From: Lithobates sylvaticus
Lineage: Eukaryota; Chordata; Amphibia; Anura; Ranidae
NCBI GenBank assembly: GCA_028564925.1
Contig: CM053029.1
Span: 30,714,438 to 30,778,437, forward strand
DNA: 64,000 bases
Direction: 5' to 3'
In this document: positions 11,851 through 23,719 of the stretch, in pieces
Position numbering within the stretch: the stretch's first letter is position 1
Layout: each line of letters begins with the position of its first letter
Made by a program: the position numbers and the translations under genes
The notes under the pieces: model-generated
Told to the model about the DNA's origin: nothing
The model's input: the letters and a program-made list of their open reading frames with translations, nothing else
Databases searched by the model: none

Positions 11851-12424
11851 GGTCATGAACCTTGAAACACTGAAGTATTTCTCCTTTGATTACACAGTGG
11901 GGGGTCTTTTGCAATGTCTTAAGGCTAACCCCCTCCAGAAGTCTCTGTGGTCTGGAAGGAATGCATTGTTCTGTGTTTGACCATTTTGTTTATGTACTTT
12001 AATTACCTCCTGGGGCTTCTCTGTGTCATTACACCTTATCAGTCCTAATATTCAAGCTATCGGATCAATCCCTGCTGACCCTGTTTCAAGTCCTAATTTG
12101 CATGGCTAGAGGACCTAATTGAGAACTACAGACTACTTTACAATTGACCAATAGGAAAGTGGTTGTTGGGGGCGGGGTGTTCAAACTGATGTGTATAAAA
12201 GTGTGTTGTGTATCCAATAATAGGAGATTCTTGTTTGAACTTACATACAGCCTGCCTGGTGTTTGTTCTGAGCTATCACAACTGGATTTGAACAGCACAT
12301 AGCTGTAGTTCGAATCCCGGAGCATCGCATGACCGAACTATCAGATGTTGCGATCTGCAATTTGATTCCATAGCCACAGAGGAGTGTCGGGAGAGTGGAA
12401 CCGAGCAAGCAGGGGGTTGTTGCA
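11851..12424 (+). mobile_element. Probable solo LTR (endogenous retrovirus-like fossil)
   Basis: The 574-bp insert is flanked by the 5-bp direct repeat ATACC. It contains a TATA-like GTATAAAAGTG near 12,191, about two thirds of the way in, and ends in CA. No internal coding sequence remains, as expected after recombination between two LTRs. The surrounding TTAA-family sequence reads through on both sides. Age is moderate to old; the family is unassigned. Confidence 0.5.
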
Positions 12425-13038
12425 ATACCTAACATGTCACCCTTCAAAATTGCACACACTCGTGGAATGGCGCCAAACTTCGCTACTTAAAAATACCCAT
12501 AGGTGATGCTTTAAATTTTTTTACTGGTTACATGTTTTGAGTTACAAAGGAGGTCTAGGGCCAAAATTATTGCTCTCGCTCTAACGTTCGCAGCGATACC
12601 TCACATGTGTGGTTTGAACACTGTTTTCATATGTGGGTGGGACTTATATATGCGTTCGCTTCTGCATGCGAGCACACGGGGACAGGGGCGCTTTAAACAT
12701 TTTTTTTTTTTATTGTATTTTTTAGAACTTTAGATTGACAACTTTGACAGATGTTTGACAGATGTAAACATCCCTTGTAATAGGAATATGGCATGACATG
12801 TCCTCTTTACAGAGACATGGGGTCAATAAGACCCCACATCTCACCTCTAGGCTGGGAAGCCTAAAATAAAAAAAAATAAAAAACATCCTTGCTTTAATCG
12901 TACCGGCGAGTCGGTAGAAGCACCGGAGGGCGGCGGGAGGGGAAGATGTCCCCTCTCGCCTCCCGTAAGAATGATCAAGCAGCAGAACAGCCAATATAAT
13001 CATTCTTATGGTGTAGGGAATCGCCGGCTGAAAAAGCT

Positions 13039-13082
13039 GATATCTGAATGATGCCTGTAGCTGCAGGCATCATTCAGATATC
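13039..13082. repeat. Near-perfect 44-bp palindrome
   Basis: GATATCTGAATGATGCCTG pairs with its exact inverted copy, leaving six central bases (TAGCTG). It would extrude as a hairpin with almost no loop. It lies inside the TTAA-family fragment. Confidence 0.95.
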
Positions 13083-13247
13083 CCCGCACAAAGTCAAGGA
13101 TGACAAAGTTGTCCATTTATACAAAATTTCTAACACATAGCATGTACATACCAAAAATGACACCCCAAAATATTTTCTCCTACTCCTCCTGAGTACAGCG
13201 ATACCACATGTGTGAGACTTCCACAGCCTGGTCACATACAGAGGCCG

Positions 13248-13680
13248 AGCATGGCTGGGTATGGCTGAGTGTGGCTGGGTATCGCCGAGCATGGCTAGGT
13301 ATGGCTGGGTATCACAGAGTATGGCTGAGTATTACCAAGTATTGCAGAGTATGGCTGAGTATTACCAAGTATTGCAGAGTATGGCTGAGTATTACCAAGT
13401 ATTGCAGAGTATGGCTGGGTATCACCGAGTATTGCAGAGTATGGCTGGGTATGGCAGAGTATGGCTGGGTATGGCTGAGTATTTCAGAGTATTGGCAGGG
13501 TATGGCAGAGTATTGCAGAGTATGGCTAGGTATTGCAGGGTATTGCAGAGTATTGCAGAGTATGGCTGGGTATTGCAGGGTATTGGCAGGGTATGGCAGA
13601 GTATTGAAAAGTATTGGCAGGGTATGGCAGAGTATGGCAGGGTATTGCAGAGTATGAAGGAATGGCTGAGCATGGATGGA
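13248..13680 (+). repeat. Minisatellite built from 10-bp AGTATGGCTG / AGTATTGCAG units
   Basis: About 40 units of the form (A/G)GTAT(G/T)GC(A/T)G occur, locally organised as 30-bp blocks (AGTATGGCTGAGTATTACCA and similar). Frames stay open through the array in several phases on both strands, so the repetitive peptides are artefacts. Confidence 0.9.
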
Positions 13681-14014
13681 TGGATCCATGGATGTGACTG
13701 CAATTGTCACAGAGCAGCGCTGTGGGCACTACAGATCCAGCCCACAGCGCTGCTGCCATCTGATCTCTCCCCTCCACTGTACAGATCAGTACACAAAGGG
13801 GAGAGAGGAACTGGGCTCATGACATGTATGTTTACAAGTGATCGCTCCCCGATCAGCGGCCGTTTACCATGATTCGTTATGCACCTAGTTCTGTGGACCC
13901 GATGGGGGGCGCGCAAGAGCGGGATACTGGGAGGACGTCACTGTACACCCTCCCAGATTTATCCAACCACCCTGTAGCTGTCATTCCGCTATGGGCCGGT
14001 TATTAAGTGGTTAA

Positions 14015-14420
14015 ATAAACATACCTTTTGGAAAATTGGATTACGCTATGTGCATCCTTATTTTCTTGCTTATCACGAGCAATATACAGATGGAAAGATG
14101 CAGTGATTGCTGATTTTAGCCACCTGACATCCACACACCTTCCCACTAATATTGGATGAAGATTCACAGAGGCTTACTGATAACATACCCAGAGATATGC
14201 AATAAATCCAGTAATATCTGGTAAGTAAATTTTGTTTGGGGGATTGTCATTCAAGCATTGTGGTGATGGTTAATCGTCTGGAGTAATTAATTATAATTTA
14301 CCCTGAACACTTCTCTTTTGGAGCAAATTTTCCTTCATCTTTTTCACATTTTGGCTGCCTATTTTGTCAAAAGTGGACTATGTACCAAGTTTGAAAGACT
14401 TTCAGAATATATAAGCGCTA
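14015..14420. other. Unassigned AT-rich stretch
   Basis: No gene or clear repeat end is seen. The segment ends AGAATATATAAGCGCTA just before the MITE at 14,424. Confidence 0.4.
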
Positions 14421-14423
14421 TTA

Positions 14424-14794
14424 TGCCCTGTACACACGATTGGACATTCCAAAAACAAAATCCATCAGATTTTTTCAGACGGATGTTGGCTCAAACTTGT
14501 CTTGCATACACACGGTCGCACAAAGTTGGTCGGAAATTCCGAACGTCAAGAACACTGAAGTACAATAGACAGTGCTGCTCTTCTGCTTGATTCTGAGAAT
14601 GCGTCGCACTTTGGGCATCGGAATTGTGTACACACGGATTTTGTTGTCGGAAAATTTTAGATCCAGCTCTTAAACTTTTGTATGTCAGAAATTCGTATGG
14701 AAAAAGTGCGATGGAGCTTACACGGTCGGAATTTCCGACAACAAGCTCCTATCGCACATTTTCCATCGGAAAGTCCAATGGTGTGTACAGGGCA
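14424..14794. mobile_element. PIF/Harbinger-type MITE (371 bp)
   Basis: The ends TGCCCTGTACACAC and GTGTGTACAGGGCA are perfect inverted repeats, flanked by the three-base duplication TTA (14,421-14,423 and 14,795-14,797), characteristic of PIF/Harbinger. The interior is itself largely palindromic (ACACGGTCGGAATTTCCGAC-like motifs). A sister copy is at 41,768-42,165. Confidence 0.9.
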
Positions 14795-14829
14795 TTAGTG
14801 TTTAAATATTAATTTTGGACAAAATTTTG

Positions 14830-15011
14830 TTACAATAAAATAGATCAAATACCACCAAAAGAAAGCTGTATTTGTGGGAAAGAAAGGTTGTCAATTTTGT
14901 TTGGGTGCAACGTCGCACGACCGCGCAATTGTCAGTTAAAGTGATGCAGTGCTGAATCGCAAAAAGTGCTCTGGTCAGGAAGAGGGGAAAAATTTTCCGG
15001 GGCTGAAGCGG
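14830..15011. mobile_element. TTAA-family end fragment
   Basis: It contains AATACCACCAAAAGAAAGCT, GCACGACCGCGCAATTGTC and the terminal GGCTGAAGCGG followed by TTAA (15,012-15,015). It matches the right arm of the element at 62,457 and is truncated on its left. Confidence 0.75.
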
Positions 15012-15015
15012 TTAA

Positions 15016-15568
15016 GGGGGTGTGACCGGGGGCGTGTCCTATGCCTATATACGTTTGTTAGTAGGTGTTCCTCATTCACATCTCAAAATGTTGGGAGGTA
15101 TGACATTTGTCACTATATATGCACTTTAAATTTGCAGATCTGTAGTGACAAATGTAATCCTTTTTTGTAAATATAGGTAACACAACTGCTATATTTAACA
15201 ATAATTTGCTACCGAACCATTTATTAAAGTTAGAACAATGGCTTACAGATAACTGATCTGGTCTAGGTGATTTATTAACATTTGTATAATTGTGTTTGGA
15301 AGTGATTATACATTTCCATAGCACCTCCATTTCCCTTTGTATACATAAAGCTAAAGAACATATTTCAGAGGTTTTATCTCTCATTATCCTTAGTGACCAC
15401 CTGAGTTCCAGCTGGATCATCTAAATTTTTTTACAGCTTGATATTTCCTCCTAGCACAAAACTTCCCTTTCCATTTCAATTTTTTAAAAGCTTTGTGTAA
15501 GGGGTAGGGGGTGGCGGGAGTTTTCACAGACCTTAGGGAGAGGGGTCCAGAAGTGAGTTTATTTTTTA
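15016..15568. other. Unassigned stretch
   Basis: No gene is supported. It contains a possible TATA-like CCTATATACG (about 15,040) and a locally repeated GATCTGTAGTGACAAATGTAATCC / GTATGACATTTGTCAC inverted pair around 15,098-15,160. Confidence 0.35.
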
Positions 15569-15825
15569 AGCCTCGTACATACGATCGGATTGTTGACCAA
15601 CAAAACCGTGGAATTTTGTCCGAAGGGCGTTGGCCCAAACTGGTCTTGCATACACACGGCCACACAAATGTTGGCAAACAATTACGAACGTAGTGATGTA
15701 CTTGACGTACTATGAGCCGATAAAAAGGAAGTTCACTAGTCATGCTCCAACCTCTGGGCTCCTTCTGCTAATCTCGTGTTATCAGAAGTTTGGTGAGTGT
15801 CGATTAGCGCTTTTCAGCCTCGTGC

Positions 15826-16240
15826 TTGTCAGTTCGTTTCTGTTTTTCAGTGCGTGCTTGTCAGGTCGTTTATGATTTTCAGTGCGTGCTTGTCAGGTCG
15901 TTTCTGATTTTCAGTGCGTGCGTGTCAGGTCGTTTCTGATTTTCAGTGCGTGCTTGTCAGGTCGTTTCTGATTTTCAGTGCGTGCTTGTCAGGTCGTTTC
16001 TTATTTTCAGTGCGTGCTTGTCAGGTCGTTTCTTATTTTCAGTGCGTGCTTGTCAGGTCGTTTCTGATTTTCAGTGCGTGCTTGTCAGGTCGTTTCTGAT
16101 TTTCAGTGCGTGCTTGTCAGGTCGTTTCTGATTTTCAGTGCGCGCTTGTCAGGTCGTTTCTGATTTTCAGTGCATGCTTGTCAGGTCGTTTCTGATTTTC
16201 AGGTCGTACTTGTCAGGTCCTTTCTTATTTTCAGGGCGTT
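15826..16240 (+). repeat. 32-bp tandem array upstream of the Harbinger transposase
   Basis: The unit GTCAGGTCGTTTCTGATTTT plus CAGTGCGTGCTT is repeated about 13 times, nearly identical and degenerating at the right end. It lies between the terminal repeat and the transposase start, in what should be promoter or leader. The open frames through it are artefacts of a stop-free unit. Confidence 0.93.
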
Positions 16241-16677
16241 CTTGTCAGTTAGTTTCTGAACAGCCGTTCGTCTACTAGCCATGTGGCATTCTTGTCGGAG
16301 AGATTGTGCTATTATTGCTTTGACCCAAGTCCAGTCCAGGAAAAGGGGGAGGAGGAGTTCTTGGACCAAAAATTGGTTGCTTAATCGTGACCAATTCTGT
16401 CATATGCCTTTGTTGCAGGAGCTCCAGAAGAATAATCCTGATGATTTCAGGAATTATCTCCGGATGACGGACCCCTGCTTTCATAGTCTATTGGCTTTGC
16501 TTACCCCCTATATTAGTAAGCAGGACACGTGCATGCGGCAAGCCATTACTCCCGAGCAAAGGCTCGTCGCCACCTTGCGGTACTTGGCAAACTGGGATCT
16601 CCCCTCAGGCTCTGGGAATCATTATTCCAGAGACCTGTTCTGCCATCATCCAAGTCCTGCTGAAGGACTATATTCAG

Positions 16678-17546
16678 GTAAGTTTTAGCCTTTGACATCA
16701 CATTCTATGTATTAAATGTTTGCTAATGTATTGTATTCATTTTTTCATTCCATAATTACCATTATTGTAATATGCTGTGAATGTCCGGTTTGTCCTCATG
16801 CATGCTGTAATCTTGTTATGCTCTTTTTTGTCCTTCATGCATATTTGCCTTTACTAACCTCCCCAGCATGCTACCCTGGGCCCATACACACTTAGCCTAG
16901 TAACTTAATGTATTTTGTCTGTGCAAAAGGCCATTTTTTTGGGGCCCAAATTAATTTGGAACCCTCCCTCCCCCTCCCCCAAATGCTAAGTCAACCGATA
17001 CCAATACTCCATCTGCTGACTTTGCAAAACCCATACACACTATACCTCTGTTGTGGTCATATTTCTTGATGAATTCCCCAAAGCATGTAGTACAAGGGCC
17101 TGCCTGAATACCTTCAAATGGTACGGTTAAAAGTTGTTGTCTCCTATTATCTTGATGGGTAATTTCTGAATGTAAAAATGTGCTACAATTTGGATAGTGT
17201 GTATCCATATTTTTGCATTACGACACTTCTTACCTGTCCACTGGGCTGCCAATAGTGTAAGTAAGGAGGGGCTGGCCAAAGTATCACACATTATTTAAGC
17301 ATTTAGCTCTCACGGAAGTGGAGAGGGTAACCTGTCCAAAACATCTACCCACCCCCCCCCCACCAAAACATTTTTAGAATGGGCCACCAGAGGGGTGAGG
17401 AATCTGATAATTTGACCTTATAATTTCTCTTTAAATATTCATTTTAAAAAATGTTATACTTATGTTGGCCAAGAATGTTTGTGTCAAATCTCCTCGCAAT
17501 GTTATGTGCAAAAGTAGTCATTTTTTTATTGTTTGACTCCACAGTT
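16678..17546 (+). other. Intron of the Harbinger transposase
   Basis: The donor CAG|GTAAGT is a perfect consensus. The acceptor region TTTTTTTATTGTTTGACTCCACAG has a pyrimidine tract and ends where the FPSNPQEWQ frame begins. No coding sequence is seen inside; a C-run and A-run occur near 17,349-17,367. Confidence 0.7.
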
Positions 17547-17675
17547 TCCTTCCAACCCACAGGAATGGCAGGCTGCTGTTTCCCAATTCCACCATCAGTG
17601 GGGTTTTCCCAACTGTGGTGGGGCGATTGATGGGAAGCATGTGCGTATTGTCCCACCACCCAACTCGGGCTCTTA

Positions 17676-18157
17676 GGCCCCTTTCACACGGACGGACCGT
17701 CTATCCGTTTTTCTTCCATCCGTCGACGGACGACAATGCATTCCTATGGGCAGACGGATGAACATCCGTCACCATCAGTTAACATCCGCTTCCGTTTTTA
17801 TCCGTTTTTTTAAACGTACAAGGATACGTTCAGATCCGTCAAAACGGATATTAACTGACGTTGACGGACATCGTCCGTCAACGTCCGATCCGTTAAGATC
17901 CGTTAACATCCGTTTTGTGTTTATCTGTGAACTCAACCTCTTAAAGGCACAGGCACACATATAAACGGAACAAAACGGATGAAAAAACGGATGAAAAAAC
18001 GGACGTAAACGTGTGCATTTACGGATGTAAGCGGACAAAAAACGGATGAAAACGGACATTAACGGAACGGATGACGGATGAAAACGGATGAGACAACGGA
18101 TAAGAACTGATACGTTTTTGACGTGCCTAAACTGACTGCGTCCGTGTGAAAGGGGCC
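17676..18157. mobile_element. Harbinger-type MITE inserted in the transposase (482 bp)
   Basis: The ends GGCCCCTTTCACACGGAC and GTCCGTGTGAAAGGGGCC are perfect inverted repeats with TTA duplications (17,673-17,675 and 18,158-18,160). Leaving out the element and one TTA gives GGC TCT TAT TAT TAT AAT TAT AAG, continuing the conserved Harbinger YYNYKG motif in frame, so the boundaries are exact. The interior is a dense mosaic of CATCCGT / ACGGATG words in both orientations. Confidence 0.95.
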
Positions 18158-18774
18158 TTATTATTATAATTATAAGGGCTTTTGCAGTATAGTGATGCTA
18201 GCAGTGGTGTCTGCAAATTATGAGTTCCTGTACCTTGATGTTGGGAAGAACAGCCCCAACTCGGATGGAGGAGTGATTGCACAGACCGAATTCTACTGTT
18301 ATATAGAATGGCACCTTAAATTTGCCACCTCCTTAGAAAAATGTCGAGGGCCTCAATTTTGTATTTGTTGCAGATGAGGCCTTTGCTCTGGGGGAAAATC
18401 TTATGAGGCCCTTTGCCATGAGGAACCTCACCCCAGAGCAGAGGATATACAACTATAGGCTGTCTCGTGCCCAAAGGGTTGTATAGAACACATTTAGAAT
18501 ACTGTCAAGTCGGTTCAGGATTTTTCTAACAGCAATTAACCTGGCCTAATACAAGCTAAACCATGTAGTATTGTGCTGCTGCATCCTGCACAATTACTTA
18601 CGCAGGAATCCAAGCTGCTACTTTACCTCACTTGCAAGTGAGGTTGACTTTTCTGTGTCTGGCCCAGCTGATCCTGCTGTGATGTCTGGCAACGGTATAT
18701 GGAGTACTTTGTGGGTAGAGGGGCAGTGGCTTTGCAGAAAAATGTTGCTAATCCTGAATACATTTTTGATTTGA

Positions 18775-19079
18775 CACTTTTGACATTTGATACTAAACTC
18801 CTATTTCATTTGAATGACTGTTTCCTATCTGTCTCCTAGGTTCTCAAATGGCCTTAATTTTGGCCAGTTTCTACAATAGTGCAAACATAACTTATTTGCT
18901 CCATGAGGTGCCAATCTCTTCTTCAGCTAATTATTATGTTGTGCTGTGGGTCTGCTACACACACAATGTTATTGTTGTTAATGTATGGAATGCATTAATG
19001 ATAAAAAGATTCAGCCTTTTCAACTCCTTTAATTAATTTCTTTGAGGCCCTAAAATTACCAGAGTTTGCCACATTTTAG
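18775..19079. other. Unassigned stretch at the Harbinger/hAT boundary
   Basis: No gene is seen. A pyrimidine tract ending TCTCCTAG at about 18,840 resembles a splice acceptor but no conserved exon follows. It is probably the decayed 3' part of the Harbinger element and the undefined left end of hAT element A. Confidence 0.35.
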
Positions 19080-19101
19080 AGCACATTGTCACTTAGAGCA
19101 C

Positions 19102-19282
19102 ATTTCCCGTTCGCGGGAAATTTGAGCACCCGCAGAAAGCCCCACAATGCATTGTGAAATTGCAGTGCATTGCTATATGATGATTGGCCAAAGCATGCAC
19201 CTGACCTGCATGCTTTGGCTAATGCCAGCGTGCTCTGCTAAGAGAGTCATAATTGGCCAAAGGCAGGGTGCCTTTGGCCAAT
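19102..19282. promoter_or_regulatory. Three subterminal hairpins of hAT A
   Basis: ATTTCCCG / CGGGAAAT (19,102-19,121) closes on a TTCG loop. ATTGGCCAAAGCATGCA pairs with TGCATGCTTTGGCTAAT (19,183-19,223). ATAATTGGCCAAAGGC pairs with GCCTTTGGCCAAT (19,249-19,282). Each has a positional counterpart in element E with different stem sequence. A TATA-like GATATATAC follows near 19,355. Confidence 0.85.
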
Positions 19283-19479
19283 CATAGCTCAGGGGGACTA
19301 AGATAGTGTGATTTAGATTAAGCAGGCAGGTTATTTCGTTAGTGGCAGTGTACTTGATATATACAGTCAGCCTAGTGTATGTGTCTATATCTATCTATCT
19401 ATCTATCTATATATACATACATACATATACACACACACACACTCTGCAGCATCCAGTATAGCCTATATCTACAGTGCAC

Positions 19480-20934
19480 TATTTCTACTACTTTTATGGT
19501 GGTGTACACAGTACACAATACAGTGCAACTGTAGAGCAGTTGCTACTACTTTTCTGGTGGTGTACACATTAAACAATACAGTGCAGCCATAGTGCAGTTG
19601 CTACTACACTTCTGGTGGTTTAAACAGTACACAATACAGTGCAGCCATAGTGCCATTGCTACTACTTTTCTGGTGGTGTACAAAATACAGTGCAGCCGTA
19701 GTGCAGTTGCTACTACACTTCTGGTGGTGTACACAGTACACAATACAGTGCAGCCATAATGCAGTTGTTACTACTTTTTTGGTGGTGTACACATTACACA
19801 ATACAGTGCAACTGTAGTGCAGTTGCTACTACTTTTCTGGTGGTGTACATATTACACAATACAGTGCAGCTGTAGTGCAGTTGCTACTACACTTCTGGTG
19901 GTGTACACAATACAGTGCAGCCGTAGTGCAGTTGCTACTATTTTTCTGGTGGTGTACACAGTGCAGCCATAGTGTAGTTGCTACTACTTTTCTGGTGGTG
20001 TACACAGTACACAATACAGTGCAACCATAGTGCAGATACTATTACTTTTCTGGCAGTGTACACATTACACAGTACAGTGCAGCCGTAGTGCAGTTGCTAC
20101 TACACTTCTGGTGGTGTACACAGTACACAATACAGTGCAGCCGTAGTGCAGTTGCTACTACACTTCTGGTGGTGTGCACAGTACACAATACAGTGCAGCT
20201 GTAGTGCAGTTGCTACTACTTTTCTGGTGGTGTACACAGTATACAATACAGTGCAACCGTAGTGCAGATACTATTACTTTTCTGGCAGTGTACACATTAC
20301 ACAGTACAGTGCAGCCGTAGTGCAGTTGCTACTACACTTCTGGTGGTGTACACAGTACACAATACAGTGCAGCTGTAGTGCAGTTGCTACTACACTTCTG
20401 GTGGTGTACACAATACAGTGCAGCCGTAGTGCAGTTGCTACTACTTTTCTGGTGGTGTACACAGTGCAGCCATAGTGTAGTTGCTACTACTTTTCTGGTG
20501 GTGTACACAGTACACAATACAGTGCAACCATAGTGCAGATACTATTACTTTTCTGGCAGTGTACACATTACACAGTACAGTGCAGCCGTAGTGCAGTTGC
20601 TACTACACTTCTGGTGGTGTACACAGTACACAATACAGTGCAGCCGTAGTGCAGTTGCTACTACACTTCTGGTGGTGTGCACAGTACACAATACAGTGCC
20701 GCTGTAGTGCAGTTGCTACTACTTTTCTGGTGGTGTACACAGTATACAATGCAGTGCAACCGTAGTGCAGTTGCTACTACTTTTCTGGTTGTTTACACAT
20801 TACACAATACAGTGCAGCCGTATTGCAGTTGCTACTACACTTCTGGTGGTGTACACAATACAGTGCAGCTGTAGTGCAGTTGCTACTATTTTTCTGGTGG
20901 TGTACACTTTACACAATACAGTGCAGCCGTAGTC
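19480..20934 (+). repeat. Tandem array of hAT A, unit about 60 bp
   Basis: About 24 units of GTGCAGTTGCTACTAC, TTTTCTGGTGGTGTACACAG and TACACAATACAGTGCAGCCG. A higher-order pattern is visible: the variant order around 19,850-20,060 recurs almost unchanged around 20,340-20,560. The array stops in mid-unit at 20,934 and two more units appear at 32,869-32,985, just before the transposase start. Confidence 0.93.
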
Positions 20935-22040
<1,106 letters not shown>

Positions 22041-22046
22041 ATTTTA

Positions 22047-22102
<56 letters not shown>
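22047..22102. repeat. (TA)n microsatellite
   Basis: A second TA run, to the right of the LTR-like insert. It may be the other half of the same original tract. Confidence 0.95.
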
Positions 22103-22105
<3 letters not shown>

Positions 22106-22128
22106 TTATATAATTATTGTGCAATATA

Positions 22129-22769
<641 letters not shown>

Positions 22770-22793
22770 TATATCTATCTATCTTATCTATCT

Positions 22794-22903
22794 TTCCTGT
22801 CGCATCATGGCAGCATACACACATGGGTTGTGGCTCCGCCCCCCACAACCTGATAGGACCGCGTAGCTATTAAACCTTGAGAGGACCCCCGCCCCTACAT
22901 TCT
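22794..22903 (+). repeat. DIRS left inverted terminal repeat
   Basis: It starts CCTGTCGCATCATGGCAGC and ends CCCCTACATTCTC. The inverse is found at 28,174-28,284. Confidence 0.93.
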
Positions 22904-23719
22904 CCTTTTTTTTCCTCACCTGACAAGACCGAAGAACAGCACCTCTTACCGCTATCGCCCCAGCCAGGTTCAAGCCTCTCCTGGGTGGAAGTCCTACCTG
23001 TACAGCCTCTAAATGAGCTAAATGGGGGAACCCCACTCTGATGGTCTCAGGGGTATGTAAAAAAAAATTCTCTTACCTTGAACAAGCCTTAAATAGGCTT
23101 AGAATGCAGCGGCCTCCAACCCTGTCCTGCACCATGGTTCTTGGGCATGTGTATATTTCCTGCACTCTGTTTTACATCGCTCCCGGCATCTTTCAAAACT
23201 CTGGGGACATCTTCCCCTCTCCCTCTAAGTCATTTCCGCCCAGCGCCGAGTGTCTCAGCGCTTCTGCGCAGGCGCGGGCGGCCAATGCATCCTCCTATAG
23301 CCTTGCCAGGCTCCAAAATGGCGCCGGGACGCGCGCGGCGCTTCTGCGCATGCGCGGGAATGACGTCACCGCATCGGGAACGGCGCTAAATTTAAATCTT
23401 TGTCAGAATCGCCTTTCCCTGTGGCTGCTTTGCACAGGAGAAAGAGCGATTCTGGACGGTTTTCTCTGCAAAAACACTTCTCTAGCTGCACCTACCTTTC
23501 CCTGTTAGCTCTCCATTAAAGGTTAGTGGTTTCCCTTCCCTTCACCGCTGCACCCTTACTTACCTGTGCTTACACTGACTTTCCTGCCTAATAGATCTCC
23601 CTTCATGGAGGCCGCTGCCCCAGCAGACCATCCCCCACCGACTAGGTAAGAGGGGAAGACGGGTAAGTAAGAAGAGGAAAAAGAGAGCCTGCCACTAACG
23701 CTGTCTAACCTGCACAGCC

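Larger units (their letters stand above)
11206..14010. mobile_element. Long TTAA-family fragment, left-truncated
   Basis: It ends in TTATTAAGTGG before TTAA at 14,011-14,014, the family's right end. The left part (CATTTCTTGAGACCC, AAAGTACAAATACCCCCCAAA, CCACATGTGTGAGACTTTTAC) is shared with 42,730-43,030 inside another copy, so the true left end is missing. The copy is interrupted by a solo LTR (11,851-12,424) and includes a near-perfect palindrome (13,039-13,082) and a minisatellite (13,248-13,680). No transposase is recognised. Confidence 0.65.
16281..18774 (+). pseudogene. PIF/Harbinger transposase, two exons, inactivated
   Basis: Exon 1 starts MWHSCRRD and carries the N-terminal helix region (LQELQKNNPDDFRNYLRM, then LLTPYISKQDT and ITPEQRLVATLRYLA). 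About 30 bases are missing after LAN, which shifts frame; the later frame reads ISPQALGIIIPETCSAIIQV up to a consensus donor CAG|GTAAGT at 16,678. The intron ends at CCACAG (17,546). Exon 2 has the first catalytic Asp in GAIDGKHV (17,629-17,631), YNYKGF, ANYEFLYLDVG, NSDGG and the second Asp in ADEAF (18,373-18,375). The position expected for catalytic Glu (RVV-E-NTF) is a TAG stop (18,484-18,486), and TAA follows at 18,547. The host HARBI1 family is the nearest known relative. The protein cannot be active. Confidence 0.88.
15569..19050 (+). mobile_element. PIF/Harbinger DNA transposon, broken, right end not found
   Basis: The left end AGCCTCGTACATACGATCGG follows a TAA and matches the ends of the MITEs at 45,919 and, loosely, 14,424. 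In order come a 32-bp tandem array (about 15,826-16,240), transposase exon 1 (16,281-16,677), an intron, and transposase exon 2 (17,547-18,774), which is interrupted by a MITE. No matching right terminal repeat was seen before the hAT sequence that begins around 19,080, so the right end is lost or too diverged. The second Harbinger gene (Myb/SANT-like) was not seen. Confidence 0.82.

Noticed and set aside
13208-13872. Repetitive frames of 130-200 codons on both strands
   Set aside because: Produced by the 10-bp AGTATGGCTG minisatellite; no domain or unique sequence.
18838-18843. Possible splice acceptor TCTCCTAG for a third Harbinger exon
   Set aside because: No conserved Harbinger or other coding sequence follows it.
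23041-23508. 155-codon frame in the DIRS leader
   Set aside because: Lies between the left terminal repeat and the Gag-like frame, has no recognised domain, and this region is leader in related elements.
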